A DNA stretch of 64,000 nucleotides from Streptococcus ferus DSM 20646 (lineage in GTDB: Bacteria > Bacillota > Bacilli > Lactobacillales > Streptococcaceae): positions 1 through 64,000 of the forward strand of contig NZ_AQVD01000001.1 in NCBI RefSeq assembly GCF_000372425.1, written 5' to 3'. The notes under the pieces were generated by a model, which worked only from the letters and a program-made list of their open reading frames with translations, ran no database searches and was not told where the DNA came from. Positions 55,831-64,000 of this stretch are shown in pieces; position 1 is the stretch's first letter; each line of letters starts with the position of its first letter. A program made the translations under genes and the position numbers.

Positions 55831-57970
55831 AATTGCTCTAGCTGGAAATCCCAATAGCGGTAAAACGACTCTTTTCAATCTCTTGACCGCCAGCAATCAG
55901 CGGGTGGGGAATTGGCCTGGAGTGACCGTTGAGCGAAAAAGCGGCTTTGCAAAAAAGAATAAGCAGGTAGAGGTTCAAGATTTACCGGGGATTTACTCCA
56001 TGAGTCCCTATACCTCAGAGGAAATCGTTGCCAGAGATTACCTGCTTAGCCATCAGGCGCACAGTATCTTAAATGTGGTTGACGCCACTAATTTGGAACG
56101 GAATCTCTATTTGACGCTCCAGCTTATCGAAACAGGAATTCCTCTGGTCTTAGCCCTGAATATGAGTGATATTTTAAAAAATCAGGGGAAAATCATCAAC
56201 ATCAGTAAATTAAGCTATTTTCTAGGTGTTCCGGTGGTTGCGACCAGCGCGGTTAAAAATGAAGGGGTTGACAAGGCTCTGAAGAAGGCTATTGCAGTGA
56301 CGGAAGATGCCATCTCCTTCCCAGTCTATGATAAGCATTTCGAGGCTTCTATTGCCGAAATCGTTGATGTCTTAGGTAATACCGTCCCAGCAGCCAGTGC
56401 TCGTTTTTATGCCATCAAACTGTTTGAACAGGATGAGGCTATCTGGCAGAGTCTGGATCTTTCGTCTTTCCAGAAGAAAGAAATTGCAGAAATTATTAAG
56501 ATTACAGAAGAAATTTTTACGGAAGACGCCGAGAGCATTGTGGTCAATCAGCGCTACCAATTTATTGAGCATCTGATCCGAATGACGCAAAGTCAAGGAG
56601 ATGATTTTAAGCTTAAGGTATCTGACCGTATTGACCAAGTTGTTACCAACCGTTTTTTGGCTTTGCCGATTTTTGCGTTTGTCATGTGGGTGGTCTATTA
56701 TTTATCCATTCAGACTGTTGGTACCATGGGGACAGACTGGGTCAATGATGTCTTATTTGGTCAATGGATTCCTGATACTGTCGCTGCATTTTTGAATGCT
56801 CTGAAAGTTGAGGCTTGGCTGCAGGATTTGATTCTGAATGGGATTATTGCTGGCTGCGGGGCGGTTCTGGGCTTCCTACCACAGATTATTGTTCTCTTCC
56901 TCTGTTTGGGAATTCTTGAAGATGTGGGTTACATGAGTCGGGTTGCCTTTGTCATGGATAGAATTTTCCGACGTTTTGGTCTGTCGGGGAAATCTTTTAT
57001 TCCCATGCTAATTGCGACAGGCTGTGGTGTTCCCGGGATAATGGCCAGTCGGACCATCGAAAATGAACGAGATCGTCGAATTACCATCATGACGACAACC
57101 TTTATGCCTTGTTCAGCCAAGCTTCCTATCATTTCCTTGGTTGCGGGAGCCTTCTTTCCCAAGAATCCTTGGATAGCACCTAGTGCTTATTTCTTAGGGA
57201 TTGCGACAATTGTTCTGTCAGGAATGGCGCTAAAAAAGACCAAGCGCTTAGGCGGAGCAGCCAGTCCTTTCATTATGGAATTACCGAGCTATCATCTGCC
57301 GAAGATGAAATCGGTAAGCCGTTATGCCCTTGATAAAGGGATCAGTTTTGTGAAGCGGGCAGGTACGATTATTTTCGTGACTAATATTTTTATCTGGTTT
57401 ACAACCTCTTATAATATCTTTCTGCAGATGGTCAGCCCAGATAAAAGCATACTCGCCTCATTGGGACGGTGGCTTGCTGTTTTATTCAGCCCCTTAGGTT
57501 TTGGGGATTGGCGGGCAACCGTTGCTGCTATCACGGGTCTCTTGGCTAAAGAAACTGTTATTTCAACGCTGGGAATTCTCTATCACTCAGGCGCGGAAGT
57601 GACAGAGACCAGCAAGAGCCTCTGGGCACCCTTGCAGGCATCCTATACACCTCTAGCAGCATACTCTTTCCTTGTTTTCAATCTTTTATGTGCGCCTTGT
57701 TTTGCATCGATTGGTGCCATTCGCCGAGAGATGAACAGTCTGAGGTGGACTATGATGGCTGTCTTCTTTCAGACGGGTCTGGCCTACGGTGTCAGTCTCT
57801 TGATTTACCAGTTTGGCTTGATTTATTTTTACAAGCAAACCGTCGGTATCTGGACTTGGGTCGCAGTTGCAGTTTTAGCTGTTTTCCTCTATTTTGTCTT
57901 TAGAAAAGCACCAGCTGAGAAGGTGGCTGTGATTCGGCTAGAGGATCTGCAACAAAAACAAGCTCTTTAG
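55820..57970 (+). CDS. feoB: ferrous iron transporter FeoB
   Basis: A 716-aa protein. The N-terminal G domain has GNPNSGKTTLFN, DLPGIYSM and NMSD; a helical spacer follows to about 270; then a polytopic membrane part with the Gate motifs (GCGVPGIMASR; APCFASIGAI). It imports Fe(II). The start is GTG at 55820 behind aaggaga, inside feoA. Confidence 0.95.
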   Translation: MTIEIALAGNPNSGKTTLFNLLTASNQRVGNWPGVTVERKSGFAKKNKQVEVQDLPGIYSMSPYTSEEIVARDYLLSHQAHSILNVVDATNLERNLYLTLQLIETGIPLVLALNMSDILKNQGKIINISKLSYFLGVPVVATSAVKNEGVDKALKKAIAVTEDAISFPVYDKHFEASIAEIVDVLGNTVPAASARFYAIKLFEQDEAIWQSLDLSSFQKKEIAEIIKITEEIFTEDAESIVVNQRYQFIEHLIRMTQSQGDDFKLKVSDRIDQVVTNRFLALPIFAFVMWVVYYLSIQTVGTMGTDWVNDVLFGQWIPDTVAAFLNALKVEAWLQDLILNGIIAGCGAVLGFLPQIIVLFLCLGILEDVGYMSRVAFVMDRIFRRFGLSGKSFIPMLIATGCGVPGIMASRTIENERDRRITIMTTTFMPCSAKLPIISLVAGAFFPKNPWIAPSAYFLGIATIVLSGMALKKTKRLGGAASPFIMELPSYHLPKMKSVSRYALDKGISFVKRAGTIIFVTNIFIWFTTSYNIFLQMVSPDKSILASLGRWLAVLFSPLGFGDWRATVAAITGLLAKETVISTLGILYHSGAEVTETSKSLWAPLQASYTPLAAYSFLVFNLLCAPCFASIGAIRREMNSLRWTMMAVFFQTGLAYGVSLLIYQFGLIYFYKQTVGIWTWVAVAVLAVFLYFVFRKAPAEKVAVIRLEDLQQKQAL

Positions 57971-57979
57971 GAGGGAAAC

Positions 57980-58138
57980 ATGTCAACACTTATTATTGCG
58001 CTTTTGATTGCTTATGTGACTTATAAAATCACCTACCATCTTATTCAGAAAAAAGGGTCTTGTGAAGAGTGCAGCGATACATCCTGCGGTGTTAAGCAGC
58101 TTCAAAAACCCAATCTCAAAAAATTCTCAAAAGAATGA
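57980..58138 (+). CDS. FeoB-associated Cys-rich small membrane protein
   Basis: A 52-aa protein, easily missed. One membrane helix ([20 protein letters not shown]), then [15 protein letters not shown] with three cysteines in a CxxCxxxxC pattern, and a basic tail. aggaggg stands right before the ATG, 9 nt after feoB. Small proteins of this type follow feoB in many Firmicutes and may take the place of FeoC. The cysteines could bind iron or zinc. Confidence 0.8.
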   Translation: MSTLIIALLIAYVTYKITYHLIQKKGSCEECSDTSCGVKQLQKPNLKKFSKE

Positions 58139-58162
58139 AGTGCCTGACTTCATTCTTTTTGT
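58130..58162 (+). terminator. feo operon terminator
   Basis: gaatgaagt/acttcattc around a small loop, then TTTTT. It overlaps the stop codon of the small gene and ends at the folD -10 box (TATAAT, 58163-58168). Confidence 0.8.
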
Positions 58163-58196
58163 TATAATGAAAGTATTACAATTTGGGGAGATTATA

Positions 58197-59051
58197 ATGA
58201 CACAGATTATTGATGGCAAGGCACTGGCTCAGAAAATGCAGAGCAAACTAGCTCAGAAAGTTCAGGATTTAAAAGACAAAGAAGGGATCGTTCCAGGACT
58301 GGCTGTTATTTTGGTCGGAGAAGATCCAGCCAGTCACGTTTATGTCCGTAATAAAGAGCGTTCTGCCTTGCAGGCAGGCTTCAAGAGTGAAGTGGTTAGG
58401 GTTCCTGACAGCATTAGTCAGGCGGAGTTGATTGCTTTGATTGATAACTACAATAAGGATTGCAGCATTCACGGTATTCTGGTGCAGCTTCCTTTGCCTG
58501 CCCATATTGATGATAATGCCATTATTTTGGCCATTGACCCTCAAAAAGATGTGGATGGTTTTCACCCGATGAATACTGGAAAATTGTGGTCAGGCCAGCC
58601 TGTCATGCTTCCTTGTACACCAGCGGGGATTATGGAAATGTTCCGCGAGTATGAGATTGATTTAGAAGGAAAAAATACGCTTATCATTGGACGTTCCAAT
58701 ATCGTCGGCAAACCCATGGCTCAGCTTCTGCTCAATCAAAATGCAACCGTCACCTTGACCCATTCTCGGACAAAGCATTTGCCTGAGCTGGCTCGACAGG
58801 CCGATGTTTTGATTGTTGCCATCGGTAAAGGTCACTTTGTGACCAAAGACTTTGTCAAGGAGGGGGCTGTTGTCATTGATGTCGGTATGAACCGTGATGA
58901 CAATGGGAAACTTATCGGTGATGTCAAGTATGATGATGTTGCAGAAGTAGCCAGCTACATCACGCCTGTTCCTGGAGGGGTAGGTCCGATGACCATTACC
59001 ATGCTTTTGGAACAAACTTATCAGGCGGCCTTAAGAAGTGTGAGCAAATGA
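58197..59051 (+). CDS. folD: bifunctional methylenetetrahydrofolate dehydrogenase/cyclohydrolase
   Basis: A 284-aa enzyme interconverting one-carbon folates. [17 protein letters not shown] includes the catalytic Lys region, [30 protein letters not shown] binds NADP, and [16 protein letters not shown] is the final signature. Start set at 58197 after ggggag; a longer frame overlaps the feo terminator. It overlaps the HAD gene by 4 bp. Confidence 0.95.
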   Translation: MTQIIDGKALAQKMQSKLAQKVQDLKDKEGIVPGLAVILVGEDPASHVYVRNKERSALQAGFKSEVVRVPDSISQAELIALIDNYNKDCSIHGILVQLPLPAHIDDNAIILAIDPQKDVDGFHPMNTGKLWSGQPVMLPCTPAGIMEMFREYEIDLEGKNTLIIGRSNIVGKPMAQLLLNQNATVTLTHSRTKHLPELARQADVLIVAIGKGHFVTKDFVKEGAVVIDVGMNRDDNGKLIGDVKYDDVAEVASYITPVPGGVGPMTITMLLEQTYQAALRSVSK

Positions 59052-59821
59052 AATGTGTCTTTGACCTAGATGGAACGCTCTCTTTTGATTATATGACTAT
59101 TAACGAAGAGGTTAAGCAGGTTCTGCAATCAGCTGACAAGTATGGGCATGAAGTGATTTTTGCTTCAGCTCGTTCTTATCGTGATTGTCTGGGGCTGCTA
59201 GGTGATCCATTGATCCAAAATCTAGTCATTGGACTCAATGGTGGCTTGATTTATCAAGGGGGTCAGTTATTATTTGAGAGACGTTTAGATGAGCGAGGCT
59301 ATCAGTCTGTTTTGGACTGGTGTCAGACCTACAATCTTCCCCTTTTTGTGGATAATACCTTTCATTATAGCGGTCAGATTGTAGAGAAAATCCCTTTTAT
59401 TGCAAGTGTTGATCCATTGAAACGGGCAAAACACCTCGCATTGGCCGACCTGACAAATCCGATTAAAGTAGTTGTCTATATGGGAGACCATGAGTTTTTA
59501 GTGGAAGAAATGCAGCATCAGCTATCTTCTTTACAGGTCATGGATATCTCTTATCATGAGCACGAAAAGTGTCTTTATATCAATCCTCTTCATACAAATA
59601 AGGCAACGACAATCCTTGAGCAGTGTGGACATGAGTTTATTGCTTTCGGTAATGATAAAAATGACATTGAGATGTTCAAAGCGTCCACCTATGCCGTCCA
59701 GATAGGAGATTATCCAGGTCTGCGTGAATTTGCAGATGACTGCCTTCTCTTGACGGGCGATTACCAAGCCGCTTTAGCAGCCAAGATTACCCAAGTTTTT
59801 GCAGATTTTAGAGGAAGATAA
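59048..59821 (+). CDS. HAD superfamily (Cof-type IIB) phosphatase
   Basis: A 257-aa hydrolase. The nucleophile motif is FDLDGTLSF at residues 5-13, motif II is [11 protein letters not shown], and motif IV is [13 protein letters not shown]. The cap lies in the middle. The substrate may be a sugar phosphate or a flavin precursor; not readable. Between folD (ATGA overlap) and the NAD(P)HX dehydratase gene (1-nt gap). Confidence 0.9.
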   Translation: MKCVFDLDGTLSFDYMTINEEVKQVLQSADKYGHEVIFASARSYRDCLGLLGDPLIQNLVIGLNGGLIYQGGQLLFERRLDERGYQSVLDWCQTYNLPLFVDNTFHYSGQIVEKIPFIASVDPLKRAKHLALADLTNPIKVVVYMGDHEFLVEEMQHQLSSLQVMDISYHEHEKCLYINPLHTNKATTILEQCGHEFIAFGNDKNDIEMFKASTYAVQIGDYPGLREFADDCLLLTGDYQAALAAKITQVFADFRGR

Positions 59822-59822
59822 G

Positions 59823-60677
59823 ATGACAGTAATTGATGAAGTGCTAGCGAAAAAAATCATTCAACCGCGTCCTCTTGATAGTCACAAGGGGACTTTTGGC
59901 CGGATTCTCTTAATTGGCGGCACCTATCCCTATGGAGGTGCTATTATTATGGCCGCTCTGGCTTGTGTTAATAGCGGAGCGGGTTTGGTGACAGTTGCTA
60001 CTGATAGGGACAATATTGGGGCGCTTCACAGTCACCTGCCGGAAGCGATGGCTTTTGACTTATGGGATCAAGCCTTACTTGTCTCTCAAATAAAGGTCTC
60101 AGATACGATTCTAATAGGGCCTGGTTTAGCAGAGGATGACGCCGCCCAGAAAATCTTTAAGTTGGTTTTGGCAAGTCTAGTCCAAGACCAGATTTTGATT
60201 GTGGATGGATCGGCACTTAATCTGCTGGCTCGTCAAGAGGCGGTTTCTTGGCGGACCAATCGGCTGATTTTGACCCCGCACCAAAAAGAATGGGAAAGAC
60301 TATCTGGCTTGTCCATCCCAGAACAGACACAAGAAGCGACACAAGCGGCACTTCGTCATTTTCCCCAAGGAACGATTTTGGTGGCAAAGTCGCCTCAGAC
60401 TAAAGTTTATCAAGGGCAGCGAGTTGGACAGATTCTAGTTGGGGGTCCTTACCAAGCGACGGGTGGCATGGGAGATACTTTGGCGGGGATGATTGCGGGC
60501 CTATCTATGCAGTTTAAGGAAAGGCCGCTGCTAGACCGTGTGTCATTAGCAGTCTACCTTCATTCGGCCATTGCCCAAGACTTGAGTCAAAGCCATTATG
60601 TGGTCTTACCGACGATGATTAGTCAGGAGATATCAAGACTAATGAAGGCTTTGAGTGACAGTTCTTCTGACGGATAA
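59823..60677 (+). CDS. nnrD: ADP-dependent NAD(P)H-hydrate dehydratase
   Basis: A 284-aa ribokinase-like repair enzyme restoring NAD(P)H from its hydrated form. GRILLIGGTYPYGGAIIMAALA, TPHQKEWERLSG, and the catalytic GGMGDTLAGMIAGL are YjeF C-terminal domain motifs. The epimerase partner domain is absent here. The start at 59823 lies 1 nt after the HAD stop. Confidence 0.92.
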   Translation: MTVIDEVLAKKIIQPRPLDSHKGTFGRILLIGGTYPYGGAIIMAALACVNSGAGLVTVATDRDNIGALHSHLPEAMAFDLWDQALLVSQIKVSDTILIGPGLAEDDAAQKIFKLVLASLVQDQILIVDGSALNLLARQEAVSWRTNRLILTPHQKEWERLSGLSIPEQTQEATQAALRHFPQGTILVAKSPQTKVYQGQRVGQILVGGPYQATGGMGDTLAGMIAGLSMQFKERPLLDRVSLAVYLHSAIAQDLSQSHYVVLPTMISQEISRLMKALSDSSSDG

Positions 60678-60679
60678 AT

Positions 60680-60715
60680 AAAAAATGCTAGGCAGATTAT
60701 CGCCTAGCATTTTTT
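60680..60715. terminator. bidirectional terminator between nnrD and lrgB
   Basis: aaaaatgctaggc/gcctagcattttt stem with an 8-nt loop and A/T runs on both sides, serving both convergent operons. Confidence 0.9.
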
Positions 60716-60728
60716 GATTCTTCGGGGA

Positions 60729-61460
60729 TTAGCCCCCTAGACCGATAATATAGCTAAAGATAGGAATAACCAAATCGACAACCAGACCGATAACAACGAC
60801 AGCAATCGCAGCCATTGCTCCTTGCAGTTCTCCTAGTTCTAGTGCAAAAGCAGCACCAACGGTATGTCCAGAGGTCCCTAAACCAAGACCGACCCCAATA
60901 TCACTTTTGTCAAGGTGGAAAAAGGTTACTAATTTTTTACCAAGCGCATAAATGATAACAGCATTCAAAATACAGGCCATAGCGGTAACGGCAGTATTTC
61001 CCCCAATAGATTTGGCTATTGGCAGGGCGATGGCTGTTGTTGCTGCCTGAGGTAGCATGGAGGCCATACTTGCCGTACTCAAGCCGACAAATTTAGAAAT
61101 AGCAACAATAGTTGTGAGGGAAACAATCATACCGATAATCAGGCTACTGATAATTTCACGCCAGTATTTTTTGATGACATCGTTTTTCTTATAAAGAGGA
61201 ACTGCAAAGGCAATAGTGGCTGGATTAAGGAACCAGAAAATGAGATCTCCTCCTGGCTTATAAGCCTGAGTATATAGCGTTTGGACGGGTATTTTCATGA
61301 TAAGGGCCATAAGCCAGAGGATGATGATGCCTGCTACCATGGCAAAAAAGAGTGGCTGTAAGAGAAAGAATCCCTTGCTTTTTTTAAAGGCATATTGTCC
61401 GATGGTGTAAAGGATTAAGGAAAAAAAGATACCAAAGATAGGTGTTCTAAGAAGTTCCAT
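60729..61460 (-). CDS. lrgB: LrgB family antiholin-like protein
   Basis: A 243-aa membrane protein with about seven helices. STASMASMLPQAATTAIALPIA and LGTSGHTVGAAFALELGE are LrgB hallmarks. It works with LrgA in murein hydrolase control, autolysis and, in streptococci, pyruvate uptake at stationary phase. It starts one base after lrgA ends. Confidence 0.94.
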   Translation of the reverse strand: MELLRTPIFGIFFSLILYTIGQYAFKKSKGFFLLQPLFFAMVAGIIILWLMALIMKIPVQTLYTQAYKPGGDLIFWFLNPATIAFAVPLYKKNDVIKKYWREIISSLIIGMIVSLTTIVAISKFVGLSTASMASMLPQAATTAIALPIAKSIGGNTAVTAMACILNAVIIYALGKKLVTFFHLDKSDIGVGLGLGTSGHTVGAAFALELGELQGAMAAIAVVVIGLVVDLVIPIFSYIIGLGG

Positions 61461-61461
61461 C

Positions 61462-61929
61462 TTATTTGCCTCCTGCTTTTTCGATTCGTTTTTTGAAGAG
61501 ACTGGTGTCGCTCAGTCTTAGCCACAAGTGGTTCCAGTTCCATTTTTTCAAAGATAAAATAAAAGATGCGATATAGGTGATAATCACAAGCATTAAGACG
61601 GTAGACAAGCCTATCACAAGAACCAGCTTCAGACCTTCAGCTCTCAGAATATCTAAATTGGCTGCTAGGGAAATACCCGAAGGAACAAACATAAATCCAA
61701 TCATGCTAATCAAGAGAGTTCCCAGAGAATCTACCCACTCAATTTTAATCATGCGACTGCACAAGAGAACGTACATTAAAATTAGACCGATGACGGTTGG
61801 CGGAATGGGGAGTGTCTTTGGCAGCAGTTCTGAAATGAGCTGAGATATAAGTAAAATAGCTGCATAGATAGACATTTGAATAAATATAGGGGCTGATTTT
61901 GTTTTACTAGCTTGACTGGTGTGTTTCAT
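61462..61929 (-). CDS. lrgA: LrgA family holin-like protein
   Basis: A 155-aa protein with four membrane helices (IYAAILLISQLISELLP; VIGLILMYVLLCSRMI; GTLLISMIGFMFVPSGISL; LVLVIGLSTVLMLVIITYIASF). The PTVIGLILM and FVPSGISL segments are typical of LrgA/CidA. First gene of lrgAB, downstream of lytSR on the same strand. Confidence 0.94.
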   Translation of the reverse strand: MKHTSQASKTKSAPIFIQMSIYAAILLISQLISELLPKTLPIPPTVIGLILMYVLLCSRMIKIEWVDSLGTLLISMIGFMFVPSGISLAANLDILRAEGLKLVLVIGLSTVLMLVIITYIASFILSLKKWNWNHLWLRLSDTSLFKKRIEKAGGK

Positions 61930-61982
61930 AGGATGAATGACTCCTTTCCTTTATTTGACATCCTTATTGTAAGCTATTTTTG

Positions 61983-61996
61983 ATAAAACGTTTTCA
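61983..61996. promoter_or_regulatory. cre-like site upstream of lrgA
   Basis: ATAAAACGTTTTCA fits the CcpA consensus TGWAARCGYTTWCW at 12 of 14 positions by my count. It lies next to the putative lrgA promoter (TACAAT on the minus strand at 61971-61966). CcpA control of lrgAB is known in S. mutans. Confidence 0.5.
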
Positions 61997-62014
61997 AAAG
62001 ATGTCTCAGTTGCA

Positions 62015-62050
62015 CAAAAAAGAAGTTGAAATGCAATTTTCAACTTCTAA
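62015..62050 (-). terminator. lytSR terminator
   Basis: agaagttgaaa/tttcaacttct stem; on the minus strand a T-run follows. It separates lytSR from lrgAB, which therefore has its own promoter. Confidence 0.85.
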
Positions 62051-62093
62051 AAAACAACACAGCTCTTGAGCCTATTCTGAATGACTTAATAAG

Positions 62094-62828
62094 TTATAAG
62101 GTCAGATGGCTATTCAAGTCTTTAAGATAGGAGCGGCCAACAGGGAATTTATCGCCATTGGCCATGACTAATAGGAGTGTATGATTAAACCAAGGCTGAA
62201 CTTCCTCAATCATTCCCAAATTGACCACGGTATTGCGATGAATCTGGAGAAAATAATTGGCTTTGACACGTTCCTTGAACCAGTTTAAGGTTTTTTTGAC
62301 CGTATAAGTTTGTGTTTTAGTTGTAACCGTCAGCTCCCCATCCTCGATATTAGCTGCAATGATGTCCTGCATTTTTAGAACAACGCTCCTGTCTGCCAGA
62401 GCCAGTGTTAGCAATTCAACACCTTTTTGAGTTTTTGGTTTGCTGTCGGCCTCGGCGCTCATCTGGAGTATTTTATTAATTTTTATCAGAGCTTTGTCCA
62501 CGCGCTCTTGTTCAAAAGGTTTCAAAATGTAATCAACAGCATTACTGTCAAAGGCCCTAAGTACATAGTCATCATAAGCAGTTGCAAATACGACAAGCGG
62601 AGGATGTGCTAGCTGTTCCAGCTGGTTAGCCAGAGTAAAGCCATTTTCTTCACTAAGCGAAATATCCAAAAAAATTAAATCAATCTGCTGGCGAAATAAG
62701 ATTTTCTCGGCAGCTCCGATATCTTCAGCTTCAAAAATATCGACTTGCCCCACTTTCTGGCTATTTTGGATTAGGTAAATTAATTCCTGTCTAGCCAATA
62801 CTTCATCGTCAAGAACTAAGATTTTCAT
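62094..62828 (-). CDS. lytR: LytTR-type response regulator LytR (LytT)
   Basis: A 244-aa regulator. Receiver domain with phospho-acceptor Asp55 in LIFLDIS and acidic DDE at the start; C-terminal LytTR DNA-binding domain (about 145-244) with [18 protein letters not shown] and [12 protein letters not shown]. It activates lrgAB downstream. Start at 62828 is inside the lytS end (20-bp overlap); a longer frame to 62918 is only lytS shadow. Confidence 0.94.
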   Translation of the reverse strand: MKILVLDDEVLARQELIYLIQNSQKVGQVDIFEAEDIGAAEKILFRQQIDLIFLDISLSEENGFTLANQLEQLAHPPLVVFATAYDDYVLRAFDSNAVDYILKPFEQERVDKALIKINKILQMSAEADSKPKTQKGVELLTLALADRSVVLKMQDIIAANIEDGELTVTTKTQTYTVKKTLNWFKERVKANYFLQIHRNTVVNLGMIEEVQPWFNHTLLLVMANGDKFPVGRSYLKDLNSHLTL

Positions 62829-64000
62829 TGTCGCTATCTCCTTTTGTGCGAGGGATTTGATACCAAACGGTTGTTCCCGCGGAACTACTGTCAAAATGCA
62901 GTTGGCTGGCACTGCCATATAGGAGGTTCAGTCGGTTATTTAAGTTAACCAGAGCTGTTCCGCTTCCTTGGCTTTCAAGGACGGTCTCCCGACCAAGACT
63001 GTCAATGATAGCAGGAGAGATTCCGTGGCCGTTATCGCTGACAGCAATTCTGAAAAACATTTCTTCAGGCTTTATAACAATGCGGATGCGATTGTCTTTT
63101 TTCCGCTCTTTGGAAGCATGGCGAACGGCATTTTCGACCAAGACTTGAAGACCAAACGGTGGCAACATAATCTTATCAGAGGCCTCTATTTGGTAGTCTA
63201 ATTGGTATTTATCAGGAAAGCGGAGTTTCTCAAGATTCATATAAGCATCCACGTGAGCCTTTTCCTGTTTTAAGCTGATTTCTCGATCTTGTCCGCCTTG
63301 AAGACTGGTTCGAAAGAAAGTGCTTAGCTGCATGAGGGCGTATCGGGCTTTAGTGGCATCAATCCGAATCAAAGCGCTGATTGTATTGATTGCATTGAAG
63401 AAAAAATGGGGGTTGATTTGTGCCTGCAGCGCCTTAATTTCCGCTAAATTGGCCAGTTTATTCTGTTCTTCAGCGATTCCCATGGCTAATTGGCCAGAAA
63501 AGATTTGTGCCAACCCCAGTGCGAGATTCTCTTCGACTTCAGTCATTTTTTTGTTTCCCGAAAAATACATCTTTAAGGCTCCTGCAGTCTCCCTGTTCAG
63601 TTTAAGAGGCACAACAATGGCAGAGCTTAGGAGACATTCAGAATTGGGGCAAGAAATAGCTGTTTTATCAAGGGCAATACGGGGTTCACCACTTAAGATG
63701 ACGCTTTTAGAGAGGTCCGTTTTAACCGGCTGTCCTGAGATGTGATGATCGTGCCCAATCCCGATATGAGCCAAGACATTTGTACGATCTGTTAAGCCAA
63801 CCGCATCAAAGTTGGTATGTGTTTTAATAATTTCACAGACCTTAGCAGCCGACTGTTGGTTGAGCCCCTGTCTTAGATAGGGCAGGGTTTGGCGTGTCAG
63901 ATCCAAAACATCACGAGTCTGCACAGCGCGAAGCTGACTCTCGTTGGATAAATACGTTTTTAAAATGGTTAAAAATAGAGTAGAGCCCAGACTGTTGAGT
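62809..64000 (-). CDS. lytS: sensor histidine kinase LytS, C-terminal part (continues beyond window)
   Basis: The open frame runs off the window edge. Visible order: end of the membrane region ([16 protein letters not shown]), a GAF domain (about 200 residues, with [17 protein letters not shown]), the His_kinase box [21 protein letters not shown] with the phospho-His, and an HATPase with [10 protein letters not shown] and DNGHGI. It senses envelope or metabolic state and phosphorylates LytR. The in-frame GTG at 63924 is internal, not the start. Confidence 0.93.
   Translation of the reverse strand, partial: LNSLGSTLFLTILKTYLSNESQLRAVQTRDVLDLTRQTLPYLRQGLNQQSAAKVCEIIKTHTNFDAVGLTDRTNVLAHIGIGHDHHISGQPVKTDLSKSVILSGEPRIALDKTAISCPNSECLLSSAIVVPLKLNRETAGALKMYFSGNKKMTEVEENLALGLAQIFSGQLAMGIAEEQNKLANLAEIKALQAQINPHFFFNAINTISALIRIDATKARYALMQLSTFFRTSLQGGQDREISLKQEKAHVDAYMNLEKLRFPDKYQLDYQIEASDKIMLPPFGLQVLVENAVRHASKERKKDNRIRIVIKPEEMFFRIAVSDNGHGISPAIIDSLGRETVLESQGSGTALVNLNNRLNLLYGSASQLHFDSSSAGTTVWYQIPRTKGDSDNENLSS

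Noticed and set aside
62829..62918. 30-residue extension of LytR
   Set aside because: This stretch is the end of lytS read in another frame; the receiver domain begins exactly at MKILVLDDE.

Overview
The window is chromosomal DNA of a low-GC Gram-positive coccus, almost certainly a Streptococcus of the mutans group. Protein families typical of streptococci (DUF960, DUF1827, DUF1912, DUF1797, DUF3165, a two-domain FeoA, Dpr, SepM) sit in an order that I recall from the S. mutans chromosome: sepM - nucleotidase - yutD - rlmN - vanZ - ABC pair - trp - pilD - dpr - glk - typA - dcw cluster - ileS - clpE - argF - feoAB - folD - lrgAB/lytSR. Hand-counted GC is mostly about 45-50% in genes, higher than I would expect for S. 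mutans itself, so a relative is likelier. This species call is from memory of gene order, not from a search.

Layout. 1-360: end of a tRNA array (Lys fragment, Leu, Thr, a damaged Gly, Glu). 420-4202: DUF960, Ntdp-like phosphatase and recX on the minus strand, then rlmD and nrdI on the plus strand. 4203-7002: an accessory stretch carrying a secreted two-repeat adhesin-like protein, bracketed by a perfect 35-bp direct repeat that contains a terminator, next to tRNA-Thr(GGT). 7074-13430: two small genes, a valine-type T-box, an acetyltransferase wedged between that T-box and valS, a 137-bp multi-hairpin element, a GC-rich valS, an AT-rich membrane protein, the frameshifted C-terminal end of a Sau3AI/MutH-type restriction enzyme, and a collapsed metallophosphoesterase gene. 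This is the most plastic part of the window.

13800-24197: housekeeping genes (rsmD, coaD, sepM, nucleotidase, yutD, rlmN, vanZ) and a heterodimeric ABC exporter. 24226-30834: tryptophan T-box and complete trpEGDCFBA operon. 30898-36212: competence prepilin peptidase, Dpr ferritin-like protein, yqgQ-glk-rhodanese, typA. 36321-45871: cell wall and division cluster murD-murG-divIB-ftsA-ftsZ-yggS-sepF-ylmG-ylmH-divIVA, followed by an isoleucine-type T-box and ileS. 49053-52243: DUF1827, NUDIX and CtsR-type clpE on the minus strand. 52431-60677: argF with an ARG-box-like site, DUF1797, an amino-acid ABC pair, the feo iron-uptake operon with a 52-aa Cys-rich partner, folD, a HAD phosphatase and NAD(P)HX dehydratase. 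60729-64000: lrgB, lrgA, lytR and a partial lytS on the minus strand.

The main things to look at again are: the 35-bp repeats around the adhesin gene; the T-box/GNAT/valS arrangement and the structured 137-bp element; the restriction-enzyme remnant beside an AT-rich membrane gene; a two-copy 100-bp intergenic repeat whose hairpin shows compensatory base changes; a chimeric-looking tRNA-Gly; and five genes whose TGn-extended -10 boxes lie 6-7 nt from the start codon, suggesting leaderless mRNAs. I found no CRISPR array, complete insertion sequence, prophage or rRNA gene.
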